A stretch of 64,000 nt of DNA from Candidatus Latescibacterota bacterium (GCA_022819745.1 JAJEGS010000034.1:124001-188000); one strand, 5' to 3'; counted from the first letter of the stretch, positions 19,075-28,267 are shown. Made by a program: numbers and translations. Notes: generated by a model from the letters alone, not told the origin.

Positions 19075-20069
19075 TCCAACTCGCGCCCCCATACCTATTG
19101 TTCCTCGGCGACGCCGCCGACCAGCTAGCCGCCAAAACGGCCGTTGGCGTCGCCCAGTGGCGGCCCGAACAGTGCATTGGTCAGCTCCGCCTGCCCGACT
19201 GCCACGCCGACCTCGGACTACCCGACCAAACCCTCGCCGAAGCGCGCGCCGCTGGTGCCCGCACCCTCATCATCGGCGTCGCCAATCGCGGCGGCACCAT
19301 CTCCGACCTCTGGCGCGATACCTTCTTGCAGGCCATCGACCTCGGCTACGACCTCGCCAGCGGCCTGCACACGCGCCTTGGCACCATTCCCGGCTTGGCC
19401 GACCGCGCCCGCGCAAAGGGCACTCGCCTCGTAGATGCGCGATTTTCCGACCGCGCTTTTCCCATTGCAACCGGCGTCAAACGCCCGGGCAAACGCCTGC
19501 TCACCGTTGGCACCGACTGCTCGGTCGGCAAGATGTTCACCGCGCTGGCCATTGAGCGCGAGATGCAGGCGCGAGGCATGGCCTGCACCTTCCGCGCCAC
19601 TGGCCAAACCGGCATCTTCATCGCCGGAACTGGCGTTGCCGTTGACGCCGTGGTGTCCGACTTCCTCGCTGGCTCCGTCGAGGTCCTGACCCCGGCCAAC
19701 CACCCCGAGCACTGGGACCTAGTCGAAGGCCAAGGTTCGCTGTTCCACGCCTCCTACGCCGGCGTATCGCTGGGCCTCATGCACGGTGCCCAACCCGACG
19801 CGCTCGTCCTCTGCCACGATCCCAACCGCCCTCACATGCGCGGCCTACCCGAATACCAACTGCCCGATCTGCTCGACTGCATTCGCCTCAACGAGCAGTG
19901 CGGCCGGCTCACCAATCCGGCCTGTCGCACTATTGGCATTGCAGTCAACACCTCGCACTTGCCGGAAGACCGCGCCGCCGAACTGCTCAAAACCATTGAA
20001 CGCCAAGCCGGCCTGCCCGCAGTCGATCCACTGCGCCAAGGGGCCGCACGCTTGGTCGATGCCCTGTGA
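19071..20069 (+). CDS. dgcN: D-glutamate N-acetyltransferase DgcN-like (DUF1611)
   Basis: 332 aa of the DUF1611 family, with an N-terminal alpha/beta domain and a C-terminal P-loop domain. The P-loop-like motif GTDCSVGKM is at about residue 145 and further family motifs are ATGQTGIF and VEGQGSL. DUF1611 proteins next to an enolase-superfamily epimerase have been described as DgcN, which acetylates D-glutamate before racemisation by DgcA. The pair is present here, with GTGA overlaps on both sides. Older annotations call the family a nucleotide-binding protein of unknown role. Confidence 0.75.
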   Translation: MIQLAPPYLLFLGDAADQLAAKTAVGVAQWRPEQCIGQLRLPDCHADLGLPDQTLAEARAAGARTLIIGVANRGGTISDLWRDTFLQAIDLGYDLASGLHTRLGTIPGLADRARAKGTRLVDARFSDRAFPIATGVKRPGKRLLTVGTDCSVGKMFTALAIEREMQARGMACTFRATGQTGIFIAGTGVAVDAVVSDFLAGSVEVLTPANHPEHWDLVEGQGSLFHASYAGVSLGLMHGAQPDALVLCHDPNRPHMRGLPEYQLPDLLDCIRLNEQCGRLTNPACRTIGIAVNTSHLPEDRAAELLKTIERQAGLPAVDPLRQGAARLVDAL

Positions 20070-21094
20070 CTCGCTTCTCCGTTCGCAGCGAGCGCTTTCC
20101 CCTCGCCCAGACCTTCACCATCTCGCGCGGTGCCAAAACCACCGCCGATGTCGTCGTCGTCGAGCTGAGCCGCGACGGCTGCGTTGGTCGCGGCGAGTGC
20201 GTCCCTTACCCCCGCTACAACGAAAGCGTGGCCGGAACCATAGACGCGCTAGAATCGCTGCGCCCACAGGTAGAAGCCGGCCTCGACGGCTCGACGACTC
20301 AACTGAGCTCGCCGAAGTCTGAGCTCGCCGAAGTCCGAGCGGCATTGCAACGCACTCTGCCGCCCGGTGCCGCCCGCAACGCCTTGGACTGTGCGCTCTG
20401 GGATCTAGAAGCTAAAATCAGCGACCGCCCTGCCTATGAACTGGCCGGATTAGCAACACCGCGTCCAATATCGACGGCCTACACCCTCTCACTCGACGAT
20501 CCAGAGACCATGGGCCAAGCCGCTGCCCAGCACGCCGACCGCCCTCTGCTCAAGATCAAACTCGCCGGTCGCGACGATCTCGACCGCGTCGCCGCAATCC
20601 GCGCCAATGCCCCAGACTCAACTCTGATCGTCGATGCCAACGAAGGCTGGTCCGCCGACCAAGTCGAGCCGCTCTCAGCCGAACTAGCTCGCTTGGGCGT
20701 CGCGCTCATCGAACAGCCTTTACCCGCCGCCCAAGACGCCCTGCTCGCCGAGTTCGAACACCCAGTCCCCTTCTGCGCCGACGAATCCTGCCACACTGCC
20801 TCCGATATCGCGGAACTAGCCGCCCGCTACGAATACGTCAACCTCAAGCTCGACAAGACCGGCGGCTTCAGCGAGGGCCTACGCTTGGCCGCCGAGGCGC
20901 GCGCGTGCGGATTGGATTTGATGGTCGGCTGCATGATCGCCACCTCGCTGGCCATGGCACCGGCTGTCCTGCTGGCGCAACAAGCCCGCTTCGTCGATCT
21001 CGACGGTCCCTTGCTTCTACAAAAAGATCGGGAGCACGGGCTGCGTTACGAAGGCAGCCTCCTCCATCCGCCCCATCCTCAGCTTTGGGGATAG
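20066..21094 (+). CDS. dgcA: N-acetyl-D-glutamate racemase DgcA-like (enolase superfamily)
   Basis: 342 aa, dipeptide-epimerase type. Catalytic motifs are LLKIKL (KxK), VDANEGW, IEQPLP, CADES and NLKLDKTGG, then MVGCMIATSLAM and DLDGPLLL. The metal-binding acids lie in the Asp/Glu motifs. Following dgcN directly, it is better explained as DgcA than as an L-Ala-D/L-Glu epimerase. Residues about 75-90 are encoded by a copy and a half of repeat R4, an extra loop in the capping domain. Confidence 0.8.
   Translation: MTRFSVRSERFPLAQTFTISRGAKTTADVVVVELSRDGCVGRGECVPYPRYNESVAGTIDALESLRPQVEAGLDGSTTQLSSPKSELAEVRAALQRTLPPGAARNALDCALWDLEAKISDRPAYELAGLATPRPISTAYTLSLDDPETMGQAAAQHADRPLLKIKLAGRDDLDRVAAIRANAPDSTLIVDANEGWSADQVEPLSAELARLGVALIEQPLPAAQDALLAEFEHPVPFCADESCHTASDIAELAARYEYVNLKLDKTGGFSEGLRLAAEARACGLDLMVGCMIATSLAMAPAVLLAQQARFVDLDGPLLLQKDREHGLRYEGSLLHPPHPQLWG
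20290..20335 (+). repeat. Intragenic repeat R4 inside dgcA
   Basis: One full copy (20290-20319) and one partial copy (20320-20335) of the GAGCTCGCCGAAG-type word also found at 19027-19055. The length keeps the frame open and adds residues rich in Ser, Glu and Leu. Confidence 0.65.
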
Positions 21095-21153
21095 GCGACT
21101 CGCGCGTCGGCAAACCTTGCTGGACGCAGGTGGTGATTAAATGTATTCTTCCC

Positions 21154-21309
21154 CTAAGTACACGACAGTAAAGCGGTATGGGATGCTTTGCTGCGCTCAG
21201 CATGACACCATGGGCGTCAGCACCTGTCATGCTGAGCGCAGCAAAGCGGAGTCGAAGCATCTCAGCGCTCCCATGCCTAACGTCCACTGGATTACTGTCG
21301 TGTACTTAG
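21154..21309. mobile_element. MITE with 18-bp perfect TIRs and 8-bp target duplication
   Basis: The left end CTAAGTACACGACAGTAA (21154-21171) is the exact reverse complement of the right end (21292-21309). The element is flanked by identical 8-base direct repeats TTCTTCCC (21146-21153 and 21310-21317), as left by a DDE transposase. The 156-bp body contains an inverted pair of the R1 repeat (21180-21208 and 21225-21264) and no coding capacity. A full-length parent transposon must lie elsewhere. Confidence 0.85.
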
Positions 21310-21328
21310 TTCTTCCCAAACGAACCTA

Positions 21329-22297
21329 ATGAGCAACGCACTTCTATTATTTGCCCAAGGGCTGGATGAGTCCGCGTTACAACGCGCCATCCCGCTGTCC
21401 ATCCGGCCAAAGCGAGTCGAACCATTGGCATGGAATGGCGACGAGTTCTCGTTCGACTTGCCACCCGCAGCGCTAGCAGGTGCCCTAGAAATCCTGCCGT
21501 GCCTCTCGGTCGTCCACGGCGGCGCGTGGGGCTATCAGTTCGCGATAGAATTTGAAACCAAAGCTGGCCACAGCAGCCGGACCGTCCTCGACCCGATCGG
21601 CTCGTTTGTCGGAGCCGCAGCGAGCGCGACAAACGAAGCGGTCGCTGCGGAAATCGACCTCCTGCGCATCCGCAGCCCCTTGCAAACGGCCACCCTACAC
21701 CTGCGCGTCCAAGGCGTCGCCCCCACGGTCCCGGCCTTGCTCTCGGTCTCGGTGCGCCGCAAAGGCGCAGTGCCCTCTCCGACGCTCACTAGCCGAGATA
21801 CGGCTCTCGCCGTGCCTTCGCAAAGCCAGATGGTTCTGCGGCCCGAGTTGGCTTCCCACGTCTGCTCGCCGACCAGCGTCGCCATGCTCCTTGCCTATTA
21901 CGGCCATAGCGCGGACATCTACGACGTGATCGCTGAGGCGCGCCACCAGCCCAGCGGGCTGTACGGCGTGTGGCCGGCCAATATCCACGCGGCCGCTCGC
22001 CGGGGCCTCTTGGGCTATCTATTGCACTTTCCCTCTTGGGAGGCGGCGCGCGCACTGCTCGACGCGGGCTTTCCCATCGTTGCCTCCGTGCGCTACGAGG
22101 CGGGCGAGTTGAGTCGGGCGGCCATTGAGCATACGTCTGGGCACTTGCTAGTCGTCCGAGGCTGCGCAGGGGATACCGTACTGGTCAACGATCCAGCCGC
22201 AGACGCCGAGGTCGCACGAGCGTACGACCTCGCGGAATTCTGCAAAATCTGGTTAGAGCGCAGCGCCGTAGGCTACGTGCTCTTTCCGCCGTTGTAA
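21329..22297 (+). CDS. C39-like cysteine peptidase family protein
   Basis: 322 aa, no signal peptide. The C-terminal half is a papain-like C39_2 domain with the catalytic Cys179 in HVCSPTSVAMLLAYYG, His272 in SGHLLVVRG and Asn287-Asp288 in VNDPAA. The N-terminal half (about 1-150) is a beta-rich domain I do not recognise. The RNA end of the MITE lies 20 bases upstream of the start. Substrate unknown; a stand-alone intracellular C39-like enzyme is not a bacteriocin exporter. Confidence 0.75.
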   Translation: MSNALLLFAQGLDESALQRAIPLSIRPKRVEPLAWNGDEFSFDLPPAALAGALEILPCLSVVHGGAWGYQFAIEFETKAGHSSRTVLDPIGSFVGAAASATNEAVAAEIDLLRIRSPLQTATLHLRVQGVAPTVPALLSVSVRRKGAVPSPTLTSRDTALAVPSQSQMVLRPELASHVCSPTSVAMLLAYYGHSADIYDVIAEARHQPSGLYGVWPANIHAAARRGLLGYLLHFPSWEAARALLDAGFPIVASVRYEAGELSRAAIEHTSGHLLVVRGCAGDTVLVNDPAADAEVARAYDLAEFCKIWLERSAVGYVLFPPL

Positions 22298-22304
22298 CAT
22301 TACT

Positions 22305-23162
22305 ATGGATAAAGCGAACTTCACTTCTATCGTCTTCGGCGAGATCCTCTACGACTGCTTCCCCGACCGCACCTGCTTGGGAGGTGCTTCCCTGAACTTC
22401 GCCTGGAATCTGCGCCAGCTCGGCTTTCCCGTGGCCATGATCAGCGCCGTGGGGCAGGACGAACTGGGACAGCAGGCGCGGGGTTTTCTCCGACGCGCCG
22501 ACATCAATCAGCAATGGGTCGGCGACCGGCCTGAGCCTACGGGCACGGTCGATGTATTGCTCGACGATGGGCAACCCTCCTACACCATCCGCGCTGGCGT
22601 GGCTTGGGACTACATCGAAACTAAGCCGGCGTTGGACCAGCCCCCCGACCTGATCTACTACGGCACGGCCGCGCAGCGCAGCCCGGCCAATCGTCCGGGG
22701 CTAGAACACTTGCTGGCCGCCAAGCCTCGGCATCGTCTTTTCGACGTCAACCTGCGCAAGGACTGCTATACGCCGCAGACCGTACTCTTTGGCCTCGAAG
22801 CGGCGACCATTGTCAAGCTCAACGACGAGGAATGGGAAGCCGTGCGGGACATTGCCGAGGTCGCCGCACCCGATGACTTAATCGCCCACTACGCGCTGGA
22901 TTGCCTAGCGATTACCTTTGGCGGCGACGGCGCTCAACTCCATATTCCAGGGGCCTCGTTCGCCGCACGGCCCGCGCCCGTGTCCGTCGTCGATGCGGTC
23001 GGGGCTGGCGACGCCTTTAGTGGAGTTCTGGCCGCCAGTGCCCTGCTCGGCACCGACCCGCAACAGGCCCTAGACCTAGCCTGCGCTGCCGGTGCCAGCG
23101 CGGTGCAGCACCCGGGTGCCCATTGTCCGCTGCCCGAAGTCGTGAAGGCGGCGTTTGCTTAG
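22305..23162 (+). CDS. PfkB-family carbohydrate kinase (fructokinase-like)
   Basis: 285 aa ribokinase/PfkB fold. The N-terminal GGASLNFAWNLRQLG motif binds sugar and the C-terminal DAVGAGDAFSG motif (about 229-239) carries the catalytic Asp and anion hole. Length and motifs fit a fructokinase or related sugar kinase. It starts 8 bases after the C39-like gene's stop, so the two are probably co-transcribed. The sugar cannot be fixed from sequence. Confidence 0.85.
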   Translation: MDKANFTSIVFGEILYDCFPDRTCLGGASLNFAWNLRQLGFPVAMISAVGQDELGQQARGFLRRADINQQWVGDRPEPTGTVDVLLDDGQPSYTIRAGVAWDYIETKPALDQPPDLIYYGTAAQRSPANRPGLEHLLAAKPRHRLFDVNLRKDCYTPQTVLFGLEAATIVKLNDEEWEAVRDIAEVAAPDDLIAHYALDCLAITFGGDGAQLHIPGASFAARPAPVSVVDAVGAGDAFSGVLAASALLGTDPQQALDLACAAGASAVQHPGAHCPLPEVVKAAFA

Positions 23163-23168
23163 AGCAAC

Positions 23169-23193
23169 GGGCGACTACAAGAGTCGCCCCTAC
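23169..23193. repeat. Palindromic repeat family R2, copy 1
   Basis: GGGCGACT... AGTCGCCC followed by CTAC, 7 bases after the kinase stop. It belongs to a family with GTAGGGGCG-type arms, with other copies at 28240, 40149, 46269 and 56256. Confidence 0.7.
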
Positions 23194-23216
23194 ACATCAC
23201 CGAAAGGCTTTTCTCC

Positions 23217-24161
23217 ATGCAGACTCCCATCCCCCTGTGCGACCCTCACTTCCACCTCTGGGACCTAGCCGAGCGGCCCAACCCCAACCTCGGCGATGTC
23301 ATGCCAGCATACCGAGCTGCCGACTACGCCCAAGACATGAGCGAACTACCCCCTGAGTTGCAGCGAGTCAGTGGCGTCCACGTCGAAACCGTCGTCGGCC
23401 AAGTCCCTAACGGCGTCCCCGTCGATACCATAGAAGAAACCCGCTGGGTGCGCGGCCAACTCGAACCAACCTCAGCCGAACAGCCCTTTGGCATTGTCGC
23501 GTACGTGCATCTGGAGCGCGACATCGCCGCAGCCGAGCACACCATTGAACAACACCTAGCGGCCGCTAAGGGCCGTCTGTGCGGCGTGCGCATGATCCTC
23601 AATCACCATCCCGACAATCCCGACCTGACTTGGCCGCAGATAGAAGACGGCGTCTTGCAGAGCAGCCGCTTCCGCGAGGGCTTGGCGCTTTTAGAACGCC
23701 ACAACCTCGCCTTCGACCTCTCCTGCAATCCCCACCAAGTGGCCGATGCGGTCGCAGTTTTCCGCGACTTCCCCAACCTCCGCGTCGTCACCAACCACCT
23801 CGGCTTCCTCCACGACGGCGAAGACGAAGCGCACGAGGACCTCTGGCGCAAAAACATGGCCGCGCTAGCCGCATTGCCCAACATCTATATGAAGCTGTCC
23901 ATGGCGTGGTTTGCGCGAGACGCCTTCCACGAGGACGCAACCAAAGAGGCCAAAATCGCCGCAGTCGTCCAAGAGCTAATCGAACGCTTTGGCTGTAGCC
24001 GCTGCATGTTTGCCAGCAACTATCCCGTCGATAAACTGCGGGGCATTAGCATCGGCTATCTCTACGCCAAGTTCCTCGAGTGGAGCGCCAACTTTTCAGA
24101 CGACGAGCGCCAAGCGCTTTTCCACGACTCGGCTCTCAGCGCCTATGGGCCGCTTGCGTAA
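23217..24161 (+). CDS. Amidohydrolase-family TIM-barrel hydrolase
   Basis: 314 aa, COG3618/amidohydrolase-2 type. The N-terminal metal motif CDPHFHLWDL, the internal NHLGFLHDG and the late FASNYPVDKL are diagnostic; the family includes 2-pyrone-4,6-dicarboxylate lactonase and L-fuconolactone or rhamnono-lactone hydrolases. A GAAAGG site lies about 10 bases before the ATG. In this sugar-catabolism context a sugar-lactonase role is plausible but unproven. Confidence 0.82.
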   Translation: MQTPIPLCDPHFHLWDLAERPNPNLGDVMPAYRAADYAQDMSELPPELQRVSGVHVETVVGQVPNGVPVDTIEETRWVRGQLEPTSAEQPFGIVAYVHLERDIAAAEHTIEQHLAAAKGRLCGVRMILNHHPDNPDLTWPQIEDGVLQSSRFREGLALLERHNLAFDLSCNPHQVADAVAVFRDFPNLRVVTNHLGFLHDGEDEAHEDLWRKNMAALAALPNIYMKLSMAWFARDAFHEDATKEAKIAAVVQELIERFGCSRCMFASNYPVDKLRGISIGYLYAKFLEWSANFSDDERQALFHDSALSAYGPLA

Positions 24162-24167
24162 CACGCC

Positions 24168-24665
24168 ATGAACGCAGAGGAATTCGACTATACCAAATGG
24201 TGCGATAGCACGGGCGCGCCGCTGAAGAAAATGCCAGACCGGCTCGGCGTGGCGGCCAATGGATTTATCCGCGACAAGACTGGCAAAATCCTGCTGCAAC
24301 AGCGCGCGGACAACGGCTTTTGGGGCCTGCCCGGCGGCCAAGTCGAACTCGGCGAATCCGTCGAGCAGACCGTAGTGCGCGAAGTCTATGAGGAAACGGG
24401 CTTGGAGGTGCGCGTCGAGCGGCTGATCGGGATTTACTCCGAGCCGGAGAGCTACCCATTTATGCGCTATCCCGACGGCACCATCGTCCACTACGTCACC
24501 CACGTTTTTATCTGCGAACCCGTCGCCGGTGCATTGCAGCTCTCCTCAGAAAGCACCAACATCGGCTATTTTGCCGCCGATGCTCTGCCCGCACAGACCT
24601 TGCTCTCGCACCGCATCCGCATCGCGGACGCCCTGACCGGCCTAGTGTACCCGTTTATTCGCTGA
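24168..24665 (+). CDS. NUDIX hydrolase
   Basis: 165 aa. A complete Nudix box is present: the Gly of GQVELGESVEQ through REVYEETGL, matching G-x5-E-x7-REUxEExGU. The start is 6 bases after the amidohydrolase stop, suggesting an operon. It probably cleaves a nucleoside-diphosphate-linked compound; substrate unknown. Confidence 0.88.
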   Translation: MNAEEFDYTKWCDSTGAPLKKMPDRLGVAANGFIRDKTGKILLQQRADNGFWGLPGGQVELGESVEQTVVREVYEETGLEVRVERLIGIYSEPESYPFMRYPDGTIVHYVTHVFICEPVAGALQLSSESTNIGYFAADALPAQTLLSHRIRIADALTGLVYPFIR

Positions 24666-24704
24666 GCTATGTTGACCGCACTCCGCCTAACGGCAGATAT
24701 TTCC

Positions 24705-24731
24705 TTGTCATGCTGAGCGAAGCATCCCACA
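24705..24731 (+). repeat. R1 repeat, truncated copy
   Basis: TGTCATGCTGAGCGAAGCAT in the 133-base gap between the NUDIX and UxuA-like genes, preceded by CGCCTAACGGC, a word that also occurs near the R1 copies at 17990 and 21278. Confidence 0.6.
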
Positions 24732-24798
24732 CCCAAGGAGCCCGTGCGTAACATCCGTTACTCATCCCAACCTTCACCTCGCCAAGAAAAGGAACGAC

Positions 24799-25776
24799 AT
24801 GATCAAAATTGCCGAAGTCCTGCCCGATCACCCCACGCCGCTGTGGCGGATGGTCAAGCAATGCGGCGTTGACCACGTAGTCGGCGGTTTCTCCACACAG
24901 GGCGACCCCGCCGACATTCACCCCGATCAACGGCCCTGGAGCTTCACCAACCTCGTGCGGATGAAAACCGCGTTTAACGACGGCGGCTTTTCCCTCGACG
25001 TCATCGAGGCCCGCCCGCCGCTCAACAAGGCCAAGCTCGGCCTGTCCGACCGCGACGAGGAGATCGAATACGCCTGCGAGCTGATTCGCAACATGGGCAA
25101 GGTCGGCATTCCGGTCTGGTGCCCCGAGTGGATGCCCGTGCTCAACTGGACCCGCACCTCAATGGCCGCGCCCGGACGCGGCGGTGCCATGGTCACCGGC
25201 TTTGACAACGAGCTGATGAAAAACGCGCCGCTAACCGACGCCGGCGTCGTCACCGAAGAGCAGCTTTGGGACAACCTGAAGTACTTCCTCGAAAAGGTCG
25301 TGCCAGTCGCCGAGGAAGCCGGCGTCAAGCTCGCCATGCACCCCGACGATCCGCCGCTGTCGCCCCTGCGCGGCATGGGGCGAATCATGCGCAGCGTCGA
25401 AAACTACCAAAAGCTCATCGACTTAGTGCCCAGTCCCGCCAACGGCATCTGCCTGTGCCAAGGCAACTTCACCTTGATGACCGACGACTTGCCCGAGGTC
25501 ATTCGCCACTTTGGCGACCGCATCTACTTCGTCCACTTCCGCGACGTGCGCGGCACGCCCGAAAAATTCGTCGAGACCTTCCACGACGAAGGAAAGACCG
25601 ACATGCGCGCCTGCATGGAAGCCTACCGCGACATCGGCTTCGAGGGCGTCCTGCGTCCCGACCACGTGCCGACGATGGAGGGCGACCGCAACGACCAGCC
25701 GGGCTATTCGTCAATCGGGCGCTTGTTTGCCATCGGCTATATCAAGGGGCTGCGCGAAGCCGTGTACGCAAGTTAA
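24799..25776 (+). CDS. Mannonate dehydratase-like TIM-barrel protein (UxuA family)
   Basis: 325 aa. UxuA-like features are LGYHW-equivalent VWCPEWMPV, LAMHPDDPP, GICLCQGNF, YFVHFRDV and LRPDHVPTM, carrying the His, Cys and Asp residues that bind the metal in mannonate dehydratase. It is shorter than E. coli UxuA (394). Together with the paralogue at 45301 it points to hexuronate or sugar-acid breakdown. An AAAAGGA site precedes the ATG. Confidence 0.8.
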   Translation: MIKIAEVLPDHPTPLWRMVKQCGVDHVVGGFSTQGDPADIHPDQRPWSFTNLVRMKTAFNDGGFSLDVIEARPPLNKAKLGLSDRDEEIEYACELIRNMGKVGIPVWCPEWMPVLNWTRTSMAAPGRGGAMVTGFDNELMKNAPLTDAGVVTEEQLWDNLKYFLEKVVPVAEEAGVKLAMHPDDPPLSPLRGMGRIMRSVENYQKLIDLVPSPANGICLCQGNFTLMTDDLPEVIRHFGDRIYFVHFRDVRGTPEKFVETFHDEGKTDMRACMEAYRDIGFEGVLRPDHVPTMEGDRNDQPGYSSIGRLFAIGYIKGLREAVYAS

Positions 25777-25812
25777 ATAGCCGTCAAAAATAGGTAGGCG
25801 GTAAAGCTATGT

Positions 25813-25850
25813 TCCTGTCATTCTGAGCGTAGCGGAGTCGAAGAATCTCC
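25813..25850 (+). repeat. R1 repeat copy
   Basis: TGTCATTCTGAGCGTAGCGG then AGTCGAAG and ATCTC, between the UxuA-like gene and the secreted discoidin-like gene. Confidence 0.7.
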
Positions 25851-25883
25851 CACCAGCGAGGCTGGATAGGTAGGTTCAATGCT

Positions 25884-28178
25884 ATGTGCGATCGTTTAGC
25901 GGCAAAAATCCGCCTGTACTTGTCGATACTGGGCGCACTCCTGCTCGCCGCCCAAGCCCTCGGAGCCGAGGAACTGCGCCTCGGCGGGCCGGGCGGCTGG
26001 AGCGAGTGGACGCTGCCCGGCGACGCGGTCGATGTCGCCGACGGCGTGCTCAAACCCGCGTTCGTGCGCCAGAATATCGACGCAGTGCAAAACGCCGCGA
26101 CTTTTGGCGGCGGTATCCGCGATGCTGGTACAGCGCTGGGTCGTGCAGCCCTGCTGATAGACGGAGACGCAGAGACAGCTTGGGCACCTGCCGCAGAAGC
26201 GCCGCTGGAGGACTGGTGGATAGAGGTCGATCTAGGCCGGGTGGTCTCGGCGCGCACAATACGGCTGCATTTTGCCGAGGGCGGCGCGCCGCTCGAATTC
26301 TTCAAGGTTTTCACTTCCGACGGCGAGCCTTTCTTCACCAACGCTGGCGTGGCCATTGAGGGCACCCTACGCTACAACAAGCGCCGCCTGTACAGCTTTA
26401 ACCAAGATCGGGTCATCGAGATCGACTTTGGCCTCAAGCCCCTCAAGCACATTCGCATCCAAGCCGACAAGAAGACGCTTGGTACCCAGTTCAGTGAGTT
26501 GTCGGTAGAGAGCGTGGGCGACAATCTGTCCCTAGGTGCGCGAGAACGCGGCGGTCAGATCGATGTGCATAGCCTAGTCGGCTCCGGCCGGGATGAGCGC
26601 CATGAGAACCCCTTGATCAGCCGCAACCTAATTGACGGGGACATTACCTCGTACTGGGGTCGCAAGGAGGGACGCGGGGTGACGCCGGTGGGGCTCTTCG
26701 TCCTCGACTTGGGCGTGCTCTTTTGGGTCGATCGAGTGCGGTTGTTGGGGGATTTCACCGGGCTGCCGACGACCGGCGAGAGAGCCCGCACCCGCTTTGG
26801 ATCCATCAATTACCTGTGGTACAAGATGTCGGGGTCGGATGGATCGCTGGCCCCGGACGGCTCACTGCGCTGGGTCTCGTTGGGGGAACTGCCCGAATCG
26901 CTGCGCAATCGCCGCGATATAGTCCACTTTGAGGAGCGCTTTCCCTCGACTAAGTTGCGCTACGTCCGACTCCTCTTTGGCATGACCTCTGGCGCGCTCT
27001 CGGGCACGACCGCGGAGTTTCAAGTCTTTGGCGAAGGATTTCCCGCCGCCTTGACAGCGCTCTCGCCAATTTTCGACTTGGGCGGGAAAAAGACGATCTC
27101 GGCGCTCGATTGGCAATCCCAAGTGCCGCTCAATACTCGTCTAGAGATTCGCAGCCGCACCGGCAATTTGCTCGACGAAGAGTACTCTTTCTACGACAAA
27201 AACGGCAAAGAAGTCACCGCAAGGAAATACGACAAGCTCATTCCCTCTTTTCGCGGACGGATCGACACGGTGCGCACAATAGGCTCGGACTGGAGCAACT
27301 GGAGTCCGGTTTACGAGGTTTCTGGCCAGGGGTTTTTGTCGCCGGGACCGCGACAGTTCGCCCAAATCGAGGTGCAGCTTTTGAGCGAAGATCCGTTTAG
27401 CGCCCCAGCACTGGAAACGCTGACCCTGCACTTCCACCCGCCGCTGGTGCAACAGACGCAGGCGGAAATCTACCCGGCCGAGGTCGAGCCGGGCGCGCCG
27501 CAAAACTTCACCTATTTCCTTCGCACAACCGCAACTTCGGCCAACCGAGGATTCGACCAAATCCTGCTGAGTTCATCAGCCGCCGTGCGCTTCAGGGCCT
27601 TGCGCATCAACGGGGAAGAAGCCTCCGTCCAAATCGAGGAGCGGGACGACGGGATCCTGCTCGTCCTCGACCGCACCGTGCGGCGCTCGGGGCTTTTGGA
27701 GATCGATTTCGAGAGTACGCTCTACCTCAACCAGACTCGTTTTGACGCGTTGCTCTTCAACAGCAATATAGAGGGTCAGGTGCAACAAGTCGATGCGGGA
27801 AATGCCAGTGCGGACGTAGCGAGCGAGACAGTGTCCGTAGCCTTGCCCGCGGACCCCGGTTTGCTCGAAGACCTGACGATTTCAACCCAAGTGCTAACGC
27901 CTAACGGCGACGGCGTTGGCGACCGACTCGTCCTCGAATTCAATCTGCTCAAAGTGCTGGATCCGCGCACCGTGCGAGTAGCCATTTTCGACCTGACCGG
28001 GCGTCGAGTGCATCTCTTGAGTGAAGCGGAGCAAGTGGCCGGACGAGTGGCCTTAGAATGGGACGGACGCGACCACGCTGGTGGTCTAGTCGCACCGGGG
28101 AACTACGTCCTGCGCGTCGAGGTCAGCGGCGACGCACGTACCGACCAGGTCAGCCGAATCGTTTCCGTGGCCTACTAA
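25884..28178 (+). CDS. Secreted discoidin-like protein with C-terminal FlgD-type Ig domain (paralogue of 1731)
   Basis: 764 aa with a signal peptide (cleavage near ALGA-EE, about residue 24). It has the same architecture as the 1731 protein: EDWWIEVDLG and VLDLGVLFWVD discoidin-like segments, the DGSLAPDGSLRW motif, a central beta-rich part and a PNGDGVGD-led FlgD-like Ig domain ending in VSVAY. The pair is diverged along its whole length, so the duplication is old. It is probably exported and surface-bound. Its nearest neighbours are unrelated catabolic genes and the TnpB element just downstream. Confidence 0.75.
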   Translation: MCDRLAAKIRLYLSILGALLLAAQALGAEELRLGGPGGWSEWTLPGDAVDVADGVLKPAFVRQNIDAVQNAATFGGGIRDAGTALGRAALLIDGDAETAWAPAAEAPLEDWWIEVDLGRVVSARTIRLHFAEGGAPLEFFKVFTSDGEPFFTNAGVAIEGTLRYNKRRLYSFNQDRVIEIDFGLKPLKHIRIQADKKTLGTQFSELSVESVGDNLSLGARERGGQIDVHSLVGSGRDERHENPLISRNLIDGDITSYWGRKEGRGVTPVGLFVLDLGVLFWVDRVRLLGDFTGLPTTGERARTRFGSINYLWYKMSGSDGSLAPDGSLRWVSLGELPESLRNRRDIVHFEERFPSTKLRYVRLLFGMTSGALSGTTAEFQVFGEGFPAALTALSPIFDLGGKKTISALDWQSQVPLNTRLEIRSRTGNLLDEEYSFYDKNGKEVTARKYDKLIPSFRGRIDTVRTIGSDWSNWSPVYEVSGQGFLSPGPRQFAQIEVQLLSEDPFSAPALETLTLHFHPPLVQQTQAEIYPAEVEPGAPQNFTYFLRTTATSANRGFDQILLSSSAAVRFRALRINGEEASVQIEERDDGILLVLDRTVRRSGLLEIDFESTLYLNQTRFDALLFNSNIEGQVQQVDAGNASADVASETVSVALPADPGLLEDLTISTQVLTPNGDGVGDRLVLEFNLLKVLDPRTVRVAIFDLTGRRVHLLSEAEQVAGRVALEWDGRDHAGGLVAPGNYVLRVEVSGDARTDQVSRIVSVAY

Positions 28179-28239
28179 ATCCCATTCACCCCGACTAATT
28201 CCTGATTGCTGTTCCGCAGCGTTTGTCATGTCGGCACCC

Positions 28240-28267
28240 GTAGGGGGCGGTTTCAAACCGCCCCCAC
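28240..28267. repeat. R2 palindromic repeat, copy 2
   Basis: GTAGGGGGCGGTTT paired with AAACCGCCCCCAC. It is nearly identical to the copy at 46269-46298, including the CCCAATC that follows. Confidence 0.75.
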
